Made by a program: the position numbers and the translations under genes. Positions 20,477-31,092 of a DNA stretch of 64,000 nucleotides are shown in pieces. Positions within the stretch are counted from its first letter, which is position 1. Each line of letters starts with the position of its first letter. The notes beneath the pieces were generated by a model. It was not told where the DNA came from. It did no database searches and worked only from the letters and a program-made list of their open reading frames with translations. The stretch is from Hyaloperonospora brassicae (lineage: Eukaryota; Oomycota; Peronosporomycetes; Peronosporales; Peronosporaceae): the NCBI GenBank assembly GCA_947650285.1, contig CANTFL010000535.1, positions 62,001 through 126,000 on the forward strand, given 5' to 3'.

Positions 20477-20911
20477 CGCTCTACGAGCAACTTTGGTTCA
20501 AAGAACCCGACTCAAAGAGTCAAAAAGCTTAGAGAGCTTACGGTCATTGTTCCAGGGGGACTCAAACGATTCAGAGGATCAACGCACAGAGTGCAAGGAG
20601 TAGCTGCCTTATCAAGTCATTGCTACCTCTTTAAAGATCACAAGATGCCTCAAAAGGCACGTGTCTATCGGATCGAAATGGGAACTAGATTTTATTTCTG
20701 TTTTTAACCTAAAAGAACACCTCAGAACAAAGTAATGAACCTACTCACTTATGTCCTAAATAAACCTATTAAAAGATCTCGTAATCAATGGTTGACAGAC
20801 ATCAGTCTTCAACAATTAATACTGTGTTCTGATATTACTCTAAAAGGGGATCCCATCCCTTGTGTGCACCACACGAATTGTCGACTACCAGTAGACGTGT
20901 AACCCCGTCAG
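20477..20911 (-). repeat. F1 LTR, main portion
   Basis: Shares order and many words with the F2 LTR (53,003-53,466), for example aaaagaacacctcaga, ggatcccatccc and gtgtaaccccgt near the end. In minus orientation it is the 5' LTR of F1. The terminal TGTAACGGGG is degenerate (tgacggggttaca). Confidence 0.7.
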
Positions 20912-21939
20912 AGTGGGTCTGCGCCTGATCGATGATAGCAGCCGTCTACAGATTTGACGACCAGCGTTGGAAAGAGACCGGCCTTTCAGTCAGACGTTTT
21001 GGCACCATTTGATTGTTGTCTCCGAATAAGTCTAATGCAGCAGCGCACGGGCTGACACTGGCGCAAGCTGTCGGCTCCCTAGTGACGGGTCGGTGTTCGT
21101 TAGAATAACTTGCGTCTATTGAACGTCGATTTCGTTGCTTGGAAAGGCAGAAGCTGATACAGAGCTGATCATGTGGTATCCCAGCTCCTTGTTGCTACGC
21201 AAACGAGCTCTTTAATGTAGCTACGATGAACCGATTCCTTGTATGATAGAATGCGTCCGCAAGTCTCAACGGTCTTTGCTGATCATGACACATGCACTTC
21301 GTGCAGTGACGTTCGTTTCGTCGGCCGCTGTTAGCTACACTACTACATACATTCGATGTCTTCCAGCAAAGCTAAACTAGCTGCTTGTGCACCTCGGTCA
21401 AACTGACACCATTGAACGCAGTTGATATCGTTGTACTGTGCGCTGCTAGGTCGTTCTCATACACATATGCTAGAGCCCTGTATATACTCATAGGCCCCCG
21501 GTCACGGACCTGCATCTCGAGAAGTGTCATTGTCAGCATATGTGCTAAATTCGTGCAGCCACAGCACAATCTTTTTGTGCTGCCGTCGACATAATTTGCG
21601 GATTAATTCGTTCAACTAAAACACAATGTCGTGGCATGGTGCGCATACAAAAAATCAAATATGACTACCCGGAAAATGTACGTGAACGACTCCAACGATC
21701 GCCGTTGGTACATTCACCTACGACATAATTCAGTGGGGTGTAGACAACGATATGGGAACGGACGACAGCAGGCATTTCCTTTGCTGGATGTGACATCAAT
21801 GATGCGTGATACTTAAATCAAGACGAATACGATGATGAATCTTTCACAAGGTCGACCGTCGATGTCTGTTGAAGAACAACCGCTGTCATTGACAGTAATG
21901 ACTTGTCTCTTACAAGTAAGTCGAATCCTGGTAGCTTGC
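20912..21939. other. no gene recognised
   Basis: About 1 kb without a convincing frame or repeat hit within the window. Short frames (21,385-21,594 and 21,631-21,816) have no motif. The interval is probably decayed intergenic or transposon sequence. Confidence 0.4.
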
Positions 21940-23365
21940 CCAAGTTCATTGTGGGCGGGGCAGGCAGTTGCTCGGCTATACGTATGACCGGATCGTACCA
22001 TGCACCATCTCGGACTTGCGTATTAGACGGACGGGGCCGTCCGAGTTTGTTTTCAGCATACCACTGTCCGGACAGCACGTCACCAATCATTCGCACCCCA
22101 AGCTACGACGCTGGGCAACTGCGATATTACTGGCATCCCCACCTTTTCGGATCGGAACTGATTTAGCGCTCCAGCCTCAGTTGACACTTCGGCACGCTCC
22201 TCCTTTTCGGTATGACTATGACTGGTCGTCCGAAAGCCGGGGTCGCATATCTGGAGTGAGAAGGGGACACAAGGTTCTAGAGGAAGCTCAGGTTCACCTG
22301 ACGCAGGCGGTCGACGGGTTTCGTTGGTTCTTTACAACAAGGCTTCCTGAACTAGCGACGGATCGTGAAGTGGAAAGGGCAACATGGCTTGAACAACTCC
22401 AGCAGCACGGCGTAGTGTTTGACGCTCATCCTCGACATCATCGATTTCCATGGGCGGTCGCAGATGAGGTGCCAAATGCATCCATTCGCACAACACTCTC
22501 CCGTCTGTCATTTAAGCTTCACAAACGTCAGCTTTCTGTGGCATTACGTCCACTGCTGCAGCGTCTGGAAGCTGCCACCAGAACGGACACATGGCAGCGA
22601 GCTGTAGCGCACCAGCGTCCGTCTCAAGTTTGGGACCATGCACATGGGCTCACAGAATACCAGGTGTGGACTTGCTATCGTATAGCAACCATGCAGCTCA
22701 ACCTTTACCATGAAAACCGCAAAGACGACAATAGTTGTCGCGTACATCAAGCATGTCGAGGGATTCAAGAAACACAGGCCCATATATTCTGGGATTGCCC
22801 GAAGGCGCGTGCGTGTTGGGCAAAATTAATCGGTCATTGGACCGGTGAAACTGCGGCAGACCGATTTGGTACTTGCCAATATCTTGGCAGTGCCAATCGT
22901 CAAGCCCCAGCTATCTCACCACGGTTGAGACAACGGTTGCTCAAACGGTTCATGGAAGACGTCGAGGCAGGAGTCCACGTCTGGAAACGGATTTGGTTTC
23001 TTATGAGTACCATGTGCCTCACCCACTTATGGCAGGAGCGAAACGATGCGGTATTCAGGGGAGTCCTGACTACGACATCGCAAAGTGTAACCCGTTTTTG
23101 GGAGTCAGGGATACGCCAACTCCTAGCGCTGGCCAAACGTGAACATCGCGGTATTAGTACTGTCGTGCAAGGGGCTCTCTTGCACGCCGGCATCGAACTT
23201 TTTACCCAAGCACCTCAAGACATCGAGGTTTCTCTGGGTCATAGTCACGAAACTCTTCCGGATCCGGACTTGATTTCCTGGCTCAGGAGCTTTCAGACAT
23301 CTTGTACATAATCACGTGTTAATAGACAGTCATGAAATCTCTCTCTCTCCAAGTTCATTGTGGGC
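21940..23365 (+). mobile_element. 5'-truncated LINE with 17-bp target duplication
   Basis: The 17-mer ccaagttcattgtgggc occurs at 21,940-21,956 and again at 23,349-23,365, on either side of a 1.39-kb block. The block ends in a (CT)n tail and carries the C-terminus of a non-LTR reverse transcriptase. Truncation at the 5' end, a simple-repeat tail and a duplication of this length are the normal outcome of target-primed reverse transcription. Confidence 0.8.
21968..23311 (+). CDS. LINE ORF2 C-terminus with zf-RVT-like domain (partial)
   Basis: 447 codons without a stop, and the first codon is not ATG because the 5' end is missing. At residues about 255-295 a zinc-ribbon-like zf-RVT module is seen: CRVHQACRGIQETQAHIFWDC followed by ACWAKLIGHW. 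Upstream VWTCYRIATMQLNLYH and downstream CLTHLWQERNDAVF are repeated in diverged form in the minus-strand remnant at 25,441-26,400, which confirms that this is a repeated element. The domain lies after RT in L1-like LINEs and helps nucleic-acid binding. The palm domain with FADD is absent. Confidence 0.8.
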   Translation: MLGYTYDRIVPCTISDLRIRRTGPSEFVFSIPLSGQHVTNHSHPKLRRWATAILLASPPFRIGTDLALQPQLTLRHAPPFRYDYDWSSESRGRISGVRRGHKVLEEAQVHLTQAVDGFRWFFTTRLPELATDREVERATWLEQLQQHGVVFDAHPRHHRFPWAVADEVPNASIRTTLSRLSFKLHKRQLSVALRPLLQRLEAATRTDTWQRAVAHQRPSQVWDHAHGLTEYQVWTCYRIATMQLNLYHENRKDDNSCRVHQACRGIQETQAHIFWDCPKARACWAKLIGHWTGETAADRFGTCQYLGSANRQAPAISPRLRQRLLKRFMEDVEAGVHVWKRIWFLMSTMCLTHLWQERNDAVFRGVLTTTSQSVTRFWESGIRQLLALAKREHRGISTVVQGALLHAGIELFTQAPQDIEVSLGHSHETLPDPDLISWLRSFQTSCT

Positions 23366-23648
23366 TGATATGCAATCACAACTTCCCACGTGGTGCCGTT
23401 AAACAAACAATGACATACAATTACGACTAATGCGCCAAATGCTAAGGTACGTGGGCAGACGCGCTTGTGTGCATCGAAAGTAAGACGTAACGCGCATGGT
23501 CATCATTCCATGACATTAGTGACGAGAGATAAGTCGTTACGTCTCTTTCGATAATATAGTGACATAGAAACAACAACCGTACGGACACAAGAATATTCGG
23601 TAAGCAATGTCAATTAATTGACCAAAAGACGAACTATGGTCCATCGTT
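23366..23648. other. no gene recognised
   Basis: Short spacer, no frame or motif seen. Confidence 0.4.
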
Positions 23649-23760
23649 TCAGCTACCGATTGGCCTGTGGATGATCGCAGTGGGTAACGAAGGCTGGACG
23701 AGACGCTCTTGCCCGCATCTTACGAATGAAGATCCAGCGTGGTAGCGCGTCGTGGGCTCG

Positions 23761-23952
23761 TTACATTCGGCGAATACCGTGACAATAGCGACAGCAGTTA
23801 GGCCTGTGATAACGGACGCAGTAATTGAAACTTTCAACATCTTCAGCGGCTATATAGCAAGGATCATTACAGATTTGGGCTTGCACATCTGCCAACGTGC
23901 AAATGATGGCGGCGGAGATCATGATGGTAGTGCCGACTTGTTTGATGTTCAT
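23761..23952 (-). CDS. small secreted cysteine-rich protein, effector candidate
   Basis: 63 codons. The ATG at 23,952 is in a good context (ccaccATGa). Residues 1-25 are a signal peptide: MNIKQ, a hydrophobic core TIMISAAIICTLA, and a V-Q-A cleavage site before Gln26. The mature part is only 38 residues with six cysteines spaced C-x3-C-x12-C-x7-C-C-x2-C, which could form three disulphides. That format (tiny, secreted, six Cys, alone among transposons) matches oomycete small cysteine-rich apoplastic effector candidates. I do not recognise a named family. A frame at 23,840-23,649 overlaps in a shifted register and also begins with a hydrophobic stretch. The 63-codon frame is preferred because of its cleavage site and paired Cys. 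Confidence 0.55.
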   Translation of the reverse strand: MNIKQVGTTIMISAAIICTLADVQAQICNDPCYIAAEDVESFNYCVRYHRPNCCRYCHGIRRM

Positions 23953-24132
23953 GGTGGTTAATGGACGGATTGATAAATGTTCTGTGCTCGGCTTGGCAAA
24001 AGGCAGAATGAACTACGAGCAAGCAGTGTTTGAGAGCGATAGACGCCGCGCACGCACTCGGGACCGAGCGACAGGATGGGGATGGTGGTATCGCGATTCT
24101 ACACAATGTTGACAGAAGCGCCACTCGTGTGA

Positions 24133-25235
24133 GCCTTTTCACACGCACGTGATGTACTGGGATTCTTTCAGAATTCCCAAAATACCACACTTGAGGTCAA
24201 ACCACTCATAACTTAATCCCTGTCGCGTAAAGGCCTTTCCGCACAAGCCATTCTGTGAAAAGCCCGACAGAATGGGGTTGTGCTTCGTGCATGCTGCGCT
24301 CGCAGCCGGAAGCCAGAGACGGGTACTACGTCCGGATGGCCCCCCAGCGCCCCGCGTCACTGCTTTGTCTCAGGTGGCCGCAAACGAGTCGCCAACCAGG
24401 GCTTGGCGTCCTGATTCGTCCCTCGGCACTTCTCCGCTGCATAAGGCACCGGTGCACAAAAAGTCCTTTTCGAGGCCACACGCATTCATCCAAAACGCAA
24501 TCGAGATCTTACACGCCAGTCATACAAGCACAGATAAACATGATGACATGCGCACAGGTGTGTCTAAATTTCTCTCATACACCCTCGGACTGGCGGCCGG
24601 ATTTCGGGCAACGCATTACGGGCAACTGATTACGGACGTTTGACTACTTGCGTCTAATTACGAATGCCTGATTGCGAGTGTTGGCTACGACAACTGAATA
24701 CGGGCACTTATTACGGGCAACGGGTTACGAGCAACTGATTTCGGTTGATTGATTACGGGCAACAAATTTTGGCTAAGAGCAACTGATTACGGGCAGCCGA
24801 TTATGGGTGACTGATTACGGGCAACAAATTTTTGCTACGAGCAACTGATACGGGCAACCGATTACGGGCAACCGAGTTCGGCCAATTGATTACGGGTTCC
24901 CCTGTTTTGCAAGAATCCTTCGTTGAGAAATCCTGAATCAGTGATGGTCTGCCTTTGCCATTCTTCTCGACCGGCCATAAGTTGCGCGGGAGTAGAGACG
25001 GGAATGTTTACGGTCGATGGCATCCTCGTGCCACGCGTCAAAGGCACGGTATGCGCACACGTTCGGTCGAGGGGAAAGAGTGTTGGGGTAGACAAGTCAC
25101 TAAGATATTATATAGTACGAGGGGAAAATGGAAAGTTTATTTACTCGTATAAAATCTGAATGTATGTAATCGGAAAATCATTTAACCTCGCGTGTCCCTG
25201 TGTTTGTGTTACTCGTGACAGTAACGATTGCATCA
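24133..25235 (+). repeat. repeat element G, copy 1
   Basis: Matches 62,780-64,000 in inverted orientation over its whole length, including the ends (gccttttcacacgcacgtga on the left, a block around gtgttactcgtgac on the right). Only short frames occur and they are broken in one copy or the other, so it looks non-coding and non-autonomous. A minisatellite fills 24,616-24,900. No terminal inverted repeats were found. Confidence 0.75.
24616..24900 (+). repeat. 14-bp minisatellite of element G (copy 1)
   Basis: Degenerate units of gggcaaccgattac (or gggcaactgattac) run with interruptions. The same unit in reverse orientation is more regular at 63,250-63,375. Confidence 0.85.
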
Positions 25236-25440
25236 GCCCTCCAGTGGCCCATCATTCGTGTCCCACCTTCAACAAAGCGGTCATCTCGGGGAATCAGCGC
25301 GGCACGTACGCTTGCTTTGGCATTTGCACACATTAAATATCCGACAGGCCTAGCGGCCGCGCCGGATTTAAAACGGTGCCTGTTCGTCACAAGGACACTG
25401 CAGTATAATTCGACAATTCCGAAAGTGTCGTCGACGGTAG

Positions 25441-26960
25441 TTAGCCCCGAGCAACCACCGTACTCGATTGAGCACCGGCATTTCCATCCGGGCTTAGGAA
25501 TATCAGATCAATACTATTTATAACTGTAACCGTGAATAAGACAGAGAGACATACTAGTTTGTTGTTCCATTTGGATACAAGGTGTCGGTTCATCCAAATT
25601 CCAGCTAGCAACGCCGGTATTATCGTTCGAGGCCGATAGTTGTACAGCACTGAGCACCTGAGGTGCTGACCCCAAAGATGTCCATTCGAGCTCGCTCTGG
25701 CATACCAGCAAGCGTGCACCCCATGTTTATGTTCGGAGTGTCGATACTCCCGCTTGGCAACACAGCGCGAAGTTGCCGTCAACCCATGTCCCACGCTGCC
25801 GGCGATCGTAGCGAGTTCATGTAAGAACGTGACCCTGTTTCGTTGGACCCATAAACAGGTAAGACAAGTACGGATACGAATATGCCACAAACGCTTACAG
25901 ACGGCGGCGTAGTCCTTCGTTTTGTCGGGATGGTCCCGACTAGGATGTCTAATTTTCACACTTAATAGTTTCGGCGCTCTATGGCTGGCGCTATGCGCAT
26001 GAAATCCGTGCAATGGGTGTATCTTCTACCGTTGACTGGTCCGATTACAAACAAACTTCGTCATGCAGGCTTGGGCACACGGGCAGGATCAAAAGGTGAT
26101 TTCCAATGTTTTCGTCACTTTGTAGCAGCACTGCTGCATGCCACATGATGGATCGAGTGCACGCCTAGAATGATGGATATTTAATTGTTTTGTCGCGACG
26201 CGATAACTGAACCAAACCTAGTCTATGAGATCGTAACCGTGCGTCCACAATGTAGCCAATGTCTATTGTAGGGTGGCAATTTGCCAGCCGCTACTTCGCG
26301 CTGCAACTTGTAGTTTACATTTCAGCGGAGTTGACGTGCCTCTATCATCTAATATCATACCGATACGGTTGTTTCTTTCATTCCAGAAGAGCATGTCGTT
26401 TTGCGATGATGTCGAGCACTTTCTATAGCATGCCTTGCAGTCGTGAATGTGTCGTAAATATTGTAAAATGTTTCAGCTGTCTTTCCTAAAGCAGTTGACA
26501 GTCGACCGCCGTCGGCTGATCTGGTATCGTATCCGCAGCTACATCCAATGAATGACAATAGTTGCTTCCTCCACGACGATGATGTTCGACTTTTCGAAAC
26601 TTAGGTCGTATAAAATCCTTTGACGCGGCCATTCGATGTGTGCGCCCAGGCGTTTACACGAGCCAGAGGTGGAGGGTTCCGTGATTGAATATGCCAGTGA
26701 ACGTGAAGCTGCGTGCCAATGGCAATCTCAGGTGAACTTGACAGGATTGCCAGTCTCCAGCGTCATAGATTGGCCTGCTGGTGCGCTTTTCCACCGACTG
26801 TAGGAAGAGCACATGAGCTAGTTGATACCCATATGCGCTGGATCTGGAGGTGCACAGGGCCGCAGTTCGTCATATTTACGTGGCTTTAACAGGCTCTCCC
26901 AGATGTAAATAATCCAAGGGCTGTCAGCCCACGGTTCATCGACCATGAGTCTACCTCTTC
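25441..26960 (-). pseudogene. decayed LINE 3' region
   Basis: Read leftward, VWFSYRVATKQLNIHHSRR, a Cys-rich stretch and CLTCLWVQRNRVTFLHELA align in order with VWTCYRIATMQLNLYHENR, the zf-RVT module and CLTHLWQERNDAVF of the LINE at 21,968-23,311. Stops and frameshifts are frequent. The frame 26,013-25,441 is the longest open piece. Further upstream (to about 26,960) the translation looks LINE-like but is too eroded to name. This is an older relative on the opposite strand. Confidence 0.65.
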
Positions 26961-27286
26961 ATGTGTCATTACATGAGTGCACCAAAAAAGCGAATGAGCG
27001 ATTGTGAACGTCCATTTATATGATCTGGTCCGACTGAGTGCGGTAAAGGAATTGTTGGTGAGCTTCGTAGAGTATATATGCCGCCGGTCGTCCTGATCAT
27101 GGATATACGGGGCTAGCCAAGGACTTAACTGCTTGAAAAGAGGGTTTCAAACTTTCGGTGACTATTGAAAAACTGCTGGCCCGAACGACGAGAGTCGATA
27201 TGCTTTCAAATGATGCTATTTCCGGAGTTTGAGACGCCCGCGTCCGTACGCTGAGCGAACTGCAGTATGGCGTATTTAACGCTCTG
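26961..27286. other. no gene recognised
   Basis: Flank left of composite element D1. Nothing supported. Confidence 0.4.
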
Positions 27287-27678
27287 TGTAACGAGGCACA
27301 CCCTTGCGTGAACTTAACGCAAGGTTATCGGTGCGCCGACAGACGTACACAAGGCAAGCGAGGAAGCGTAGGTAAGGTAAAAGCAGAACTGTTATATTAA
27401 TATAATCAAGTCTTTTAACTACTGTCTCTCTGTTTGACTTAACTTAATTATGCTAATATAACTGAGTGTATGGTGACGTCTCGTCACCACTCATTGCGCG
27501 CGTCTTGCGGCGATTGGTGGGTTGATATCATCAAGATATCAACCAATAAACAGCCTCTTTGGTCGACCCTTCAATATCACCACCATTGGTGATATTGTTC
27601 AAAGAATATTCAACTTAATATTCTTTATTGTCACTTTCCTTAAAGTGACAATTCCATGTAACGAGCTGACCCGTTACA
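27287..27678 (-). repeat. D1 left LTR (inverted 3' LTR)
   Basis: 392 bp, starts TGTAACGAGG and ends CCCGTTACA. The inner neighbour tcacccccttaa is the reverse complement of a polypurine tract, so this is a 3' LTR in reverse and not a 5' LTR. The half from 27,520 is a chain of perfect hairpins. Confidence 0.9.
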
Positions 27679-27714
27679 TCACCCCCTTAACTGATAGTCA
27701 CCGTGTGACTATCA
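27520..27714. repeat. chain of six perfect hairpins
   Basis: Stems/loops: 27,520-27,544 (10/5), 27,572-27,597 (10/6), 27,601-27,626 (10/6), 27,627-27,652 (11/4), 27,656-27,679 (8/8) and 27,692-27,714 (10/3). The third and fourth abut with no gap. The same chain recurs in the other D LTRs. Confidence 0.95.
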
Positions 27715-27807
27715 AAAATATGGCGGCCACCCGTTGGCCACCATTGGGACAGGGAGCACTTGTTGGGTCCGTTCCATTCACTTTCCGCTTTACCTCGCAT
27801 AGTTAAC

Positions 27808-28665
27808 ATGTCTATGCGAGGCGACTCAAGACCCACACAGCCCGGTGCTGTGCCAGCCTCTGCGGCAGACGATTCGTCGTCTGCTGCTCCTTCTTCGCCT
27901 GCAGCAACAGGTGCTGCAGGTGCACGCGGTACCACACCGCGTGCGCACGATGACCCCGACGTTGAAATCATCTACTCTGGCGAGTCAGAAGTGTCTGACT
28001 CGGGCAATACTCCAGAGGCGTCTCGCTCACCGGCGACGCCTCAGTATTCGCCATGGCCATTGCCGAACGAACGGATTCGTGATTTGCATCACAGTCTGTT
28101 CGGCAGTGATCATGGAGGCGATCAGGGTGGTGAGATGTAGTATTCCTTACCACCACCGACTCGTGCCTCTTCGCACGAGCGTGATGACGATGGCGCGAGC
28201 CGTCGTCAATCTGGGAGCCGTGGTACCGACAGAGGTACCACTGTGAAGCGTGATGAGCTGAAGCCGTGGCGTTTGCCCGAGCGGCTCATCAATAGCTTGT
28301 CTCACGATACAAGCCAACACCATCGAATAACTTTATTCGATGCGACTAAGCTTCACGGCTTGGATCCCAGCGCGAATAAATTTCGCGCTGAAGAAGAATT
28401 TTATCTCGATGTCTTCCTTAGACATCGATGGTACAATGGCAACCAAAAGCGTGACAAGGCCTCGCTTTTGGCTGCGTGGAACGCGTTCGTCCAAAACGTA
28501 AAGAATTTTGGACGAGAAGGGTGGCTCAAGAAAGTTGAGACGACAAGCCTCAGGTTCGAAAGGCGAACGCCAATCGGTGCTAGCTACCGGTTTTACTGTT
28601 TGTCGAGTGAGGCAGACATTCCTTGCCTCAAATGGGGAGACCCTTGTCTTAGATCGCACTGTTGA
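27808..28665 (+). pseudogene. ORF3, inverted copy at the left end of D1
   Basis: Begins MSMRGDSRPTQPG at 27,808. The ATG sits in the loop of a 10-bp hairpin (27,793-27,821). An acidic, disordered N-terminus is followed by a TAG at 28,138, shared by D1-left and both D2 arms. The frame 28,243-28,665 has the conserved core: LKPWRLPERLINSLSHDTS, LLAAWNAFVQNVKNFGREG and LSSEADIPCLKWGDPC. It is the antisense ORF3 of the element, here pointing inward on the plus strand because the end is inverted. The coiled-coil C-terminus is lost at the junction near 28,655. Function unknown. Confidence 0.7.
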
Positions 28666-28888
28666 AATCATCCCTTTCCGCGCCCCGTCCCAGATCGTTC
28701 CATACCCATCAATCTGACGGCAGTTGGATCAGATCGTCTTTCTCCGTTGGGATCGCCTCCCATCTCTTATTGGATCGCCAGGTCCCATGGTCTCATTTTC
28801 CACCAGTAAGTGAAACCTTAACTGGGTGGTCACCGATCCACTTCCCATCATTTAATTAGTGACTTTACCACACTACCACGTCGGCCCG
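28655..28888 (-). repeat. captured fragment of the A/B LTR in D1
   Basis: About 230 bp reverse-complementary to 33,900-34,130 of the B LTR with few differences, ending at gactttaccaca. It sits exactly between the inverted end and the integrase part. The same fragment, same ends, is at 56,325-56,560 in D2. Confidence 0.85.
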
Positions 28889-28953
28889 ACTTCGAGCAGA
28901 CAACACGCGCCAACTGTTAGGACTTTCCCACTGTTGCGGCACATTCAGTCAGT

Positions 28954-30090
28954 GTGATGTCATCGCCTTTACTCGATGACGTGCGGAAGGCACACGCAGG
29001 AAATATGATTCTTCTTCGTTTTATGGGTCACCTTGCGAACCCATCCCGGAAATCCTTGTCGGATTTGCCGGCTCTATACCGTTCTTCGTTGGATCGTTAT
29101 ACGACTCGCAATAGCCTGATGTACTACACAGCAGCTGCCGACGATACACCTCGTGGCGTCGTTCCCGATCATGACGATTTGCGTGTAAGCATCATGTTCG
29201 AATGTCACGATTAGCCATCAGGCAGGCATCGTGGTAGGGAAAAGACTCTCCTCACGGTAAGTCGTGACTTTTACTGGACCCGCCAGTATCAGTTCGTAAG
29301 CAAATACATTCGTTCTTGCGAAGTCTGTCAACGGGTGAAGCCTAGTCCTTCATCCCGTGCGCCACTACAACCTCTGCCGGTCCCGGCAGAGTGTTGGGAG
29401 TCCGTTTTCATGGACTTTGTCTTCGGGTTCCCCGAAGACTCTCACAAAAATAATGGTTTTCTTGTGTTTGTGGATCGTTTTCAGCAATATGGTGCATCTT
29501 GCTGCAGTATTTGAATCGATCACTGCACACGGCTCTGCGCGTGTCTTTATCGACACAGTGCTTCGACTTCACGGATTATTCCGTGAACCCGTGTCCGTTC
29601 GTGACCCTCGGTTTACGGCGGAGTTTTAGCAATCCGTGTTCCGAGTGAACGGAACACGATTAAAGATGTAGAAATGTGACCTACCCGAAACAGATGGTCA
29701 GACGGAACGTGCCACCCGTGTCCTTGAAATAATTCTTCGAGGATACGTCCACTCTTTTTCGAGTTGGAGTGAGTTCTTGCCGATGGTCGAATTTGCCATC
29801 AACAAATCCGTGCATGCGTCAACAACGCATACACCATTCTACGTGAATGACTTACGACACCCACTTATTCCCGCCCTTATACAAAGTAATTCTGGGTTTA
29901 GGGGGGGAGGGACTCGCTCGAGCAAAAACCGTTTAAACTCTTGATCATCACGTATCATCGCACATGTCGATACGTGCGATGTCGATGTCGATAATGTCGA
30001 CATCGAAGAAGTTGATCTTATCAGTAGCAATGACGCTGCTGCTACTCCAGACAATGATGACGACGCTGGGAATTTCAGTATCGTCAACGA
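28954..30090 (+). pseudogene. integrase of D1 (broken)
   Basis: Starts in the linker before integrase (LLDDVRKAHAGNMILLRFMG), reaches the finger region with a TAG at 29,212-29,214 where E has Ala, then reads TVSRDFYWTRQYQF and RSCEVCQRVKP. Core pieces ESVFMDFVFGF, REPVSVRDPRFTAEF and ETDGQTERATRVLE (with frameshifts) give the D, D and E positions. Many frameshifts after 29,350. It would have inserted cDNA but is now inactive. Confidence 0.8.
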
Positions 30091-31092
30091 TTATGCCAGC
30101 GAGGAAGAAGACAATCTTGCTAAAGAATAGAAGAAACTCTTAGCAGTGCGCACGAACCGCACTGAAAGACAAAACAACGAGTCAGCGGAGAACTTCCTGG
30201 TGACTCGAGAGGCGGTAGTCCGTTTCTTTCTGGACTCCATCTCAAACGCGGTGGACCACCAGAAATGGAACGCAGACAAGAATGGAAGAGCAAATGTTCT
30301 TTCATTTAAGGTTAACGACCTAGTACTACTGTCTACGGTAAACTTAACTAAACATGCAGTCACTAGTGTCGGCAGTAGTTTACTACTGCCGAAGTACATT
30401 GGGCCATTTCGTGTGTTGCACCGCAAGGGCAATGCATACTCGATCGAGTTGCCTCGCAGGATGCGCACGCATCCTACGTTCTATGTTAGTCGTCTCCGCC
30501 CGAACTCCAGTACGAGGCCTCTTGGGAGGACGGAGATAGCCAGCACGCTCAAGAATCCCCAACAGAATCTTGTGATCACGGACCAAACACTCAAATTGAT
30601 TATTTAGCGACGCAGTCTCGCGACGAGCCGCCTCTAGCGCGTTGCACAAACGGCGCTTCTCTTGTTTGCTTCTGAGTTAAAAGAACGCGAAATCCGATAG
30701 GTCTTTTTCCTGATTGATACGGAGACGTCGTACGGTCGCCAGCATGCCGTGCCGATAATCGTATTCGTGATCGACGTCCGCCCTCAGCTCGGTCAGGTAG
30801 CTCCAATGGTTACCCAAAGTCTCCTGCAGGACCGGCGGTTGAGCCGGGCCTTGTCTTTCCACCGCCACCAGAACCACTGGTTGATTCTCACGGTGGTCGA
30901 CGCTTTCACGTGAGGACTATCTTGAGCCACCGCGTGAAGAAGGGGGAGCGGACGAGTTACCTTGTCCGCTGGCGTGGGTACCCACCATCGTATGACAGCT
31001 GGGAACCTCGATTCCAGCTGATGGCTGACGTTGAAGGTCTCGTCCACCAGTATCACAAGACCCATCCGATAGTTCCTCGGACCCATCGGTAA
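30091..31092 (+). pseudogene. integrase C-terminus and chromodomain of D1
   Basis: GPF/Y module: LPKYIGPFRVLHRKGNAYSI at about 30,388-30,450. Chromodomain: RTSYLVRWRGYPPSYDSWEP at about 30,949-31,010, with the frame 30,910-31,092 open through it. The 300 bp between them code for the ORF3 coiled coil on the other strand, as in D2. Confidence 0.8.

Noticed and set aside
23649..23840. 63-codon minus frame with hydrophobic N-terminus
   Set aside because: Overlaps the six-Cys protein in another register; lacks a good cleavage site and Cys pattern.
27572..27652. Hairpins as transcription terminators
   Set aside because: Prokaryotic-type terminators do not apply here and similar hairpins occur all through the coding regions.
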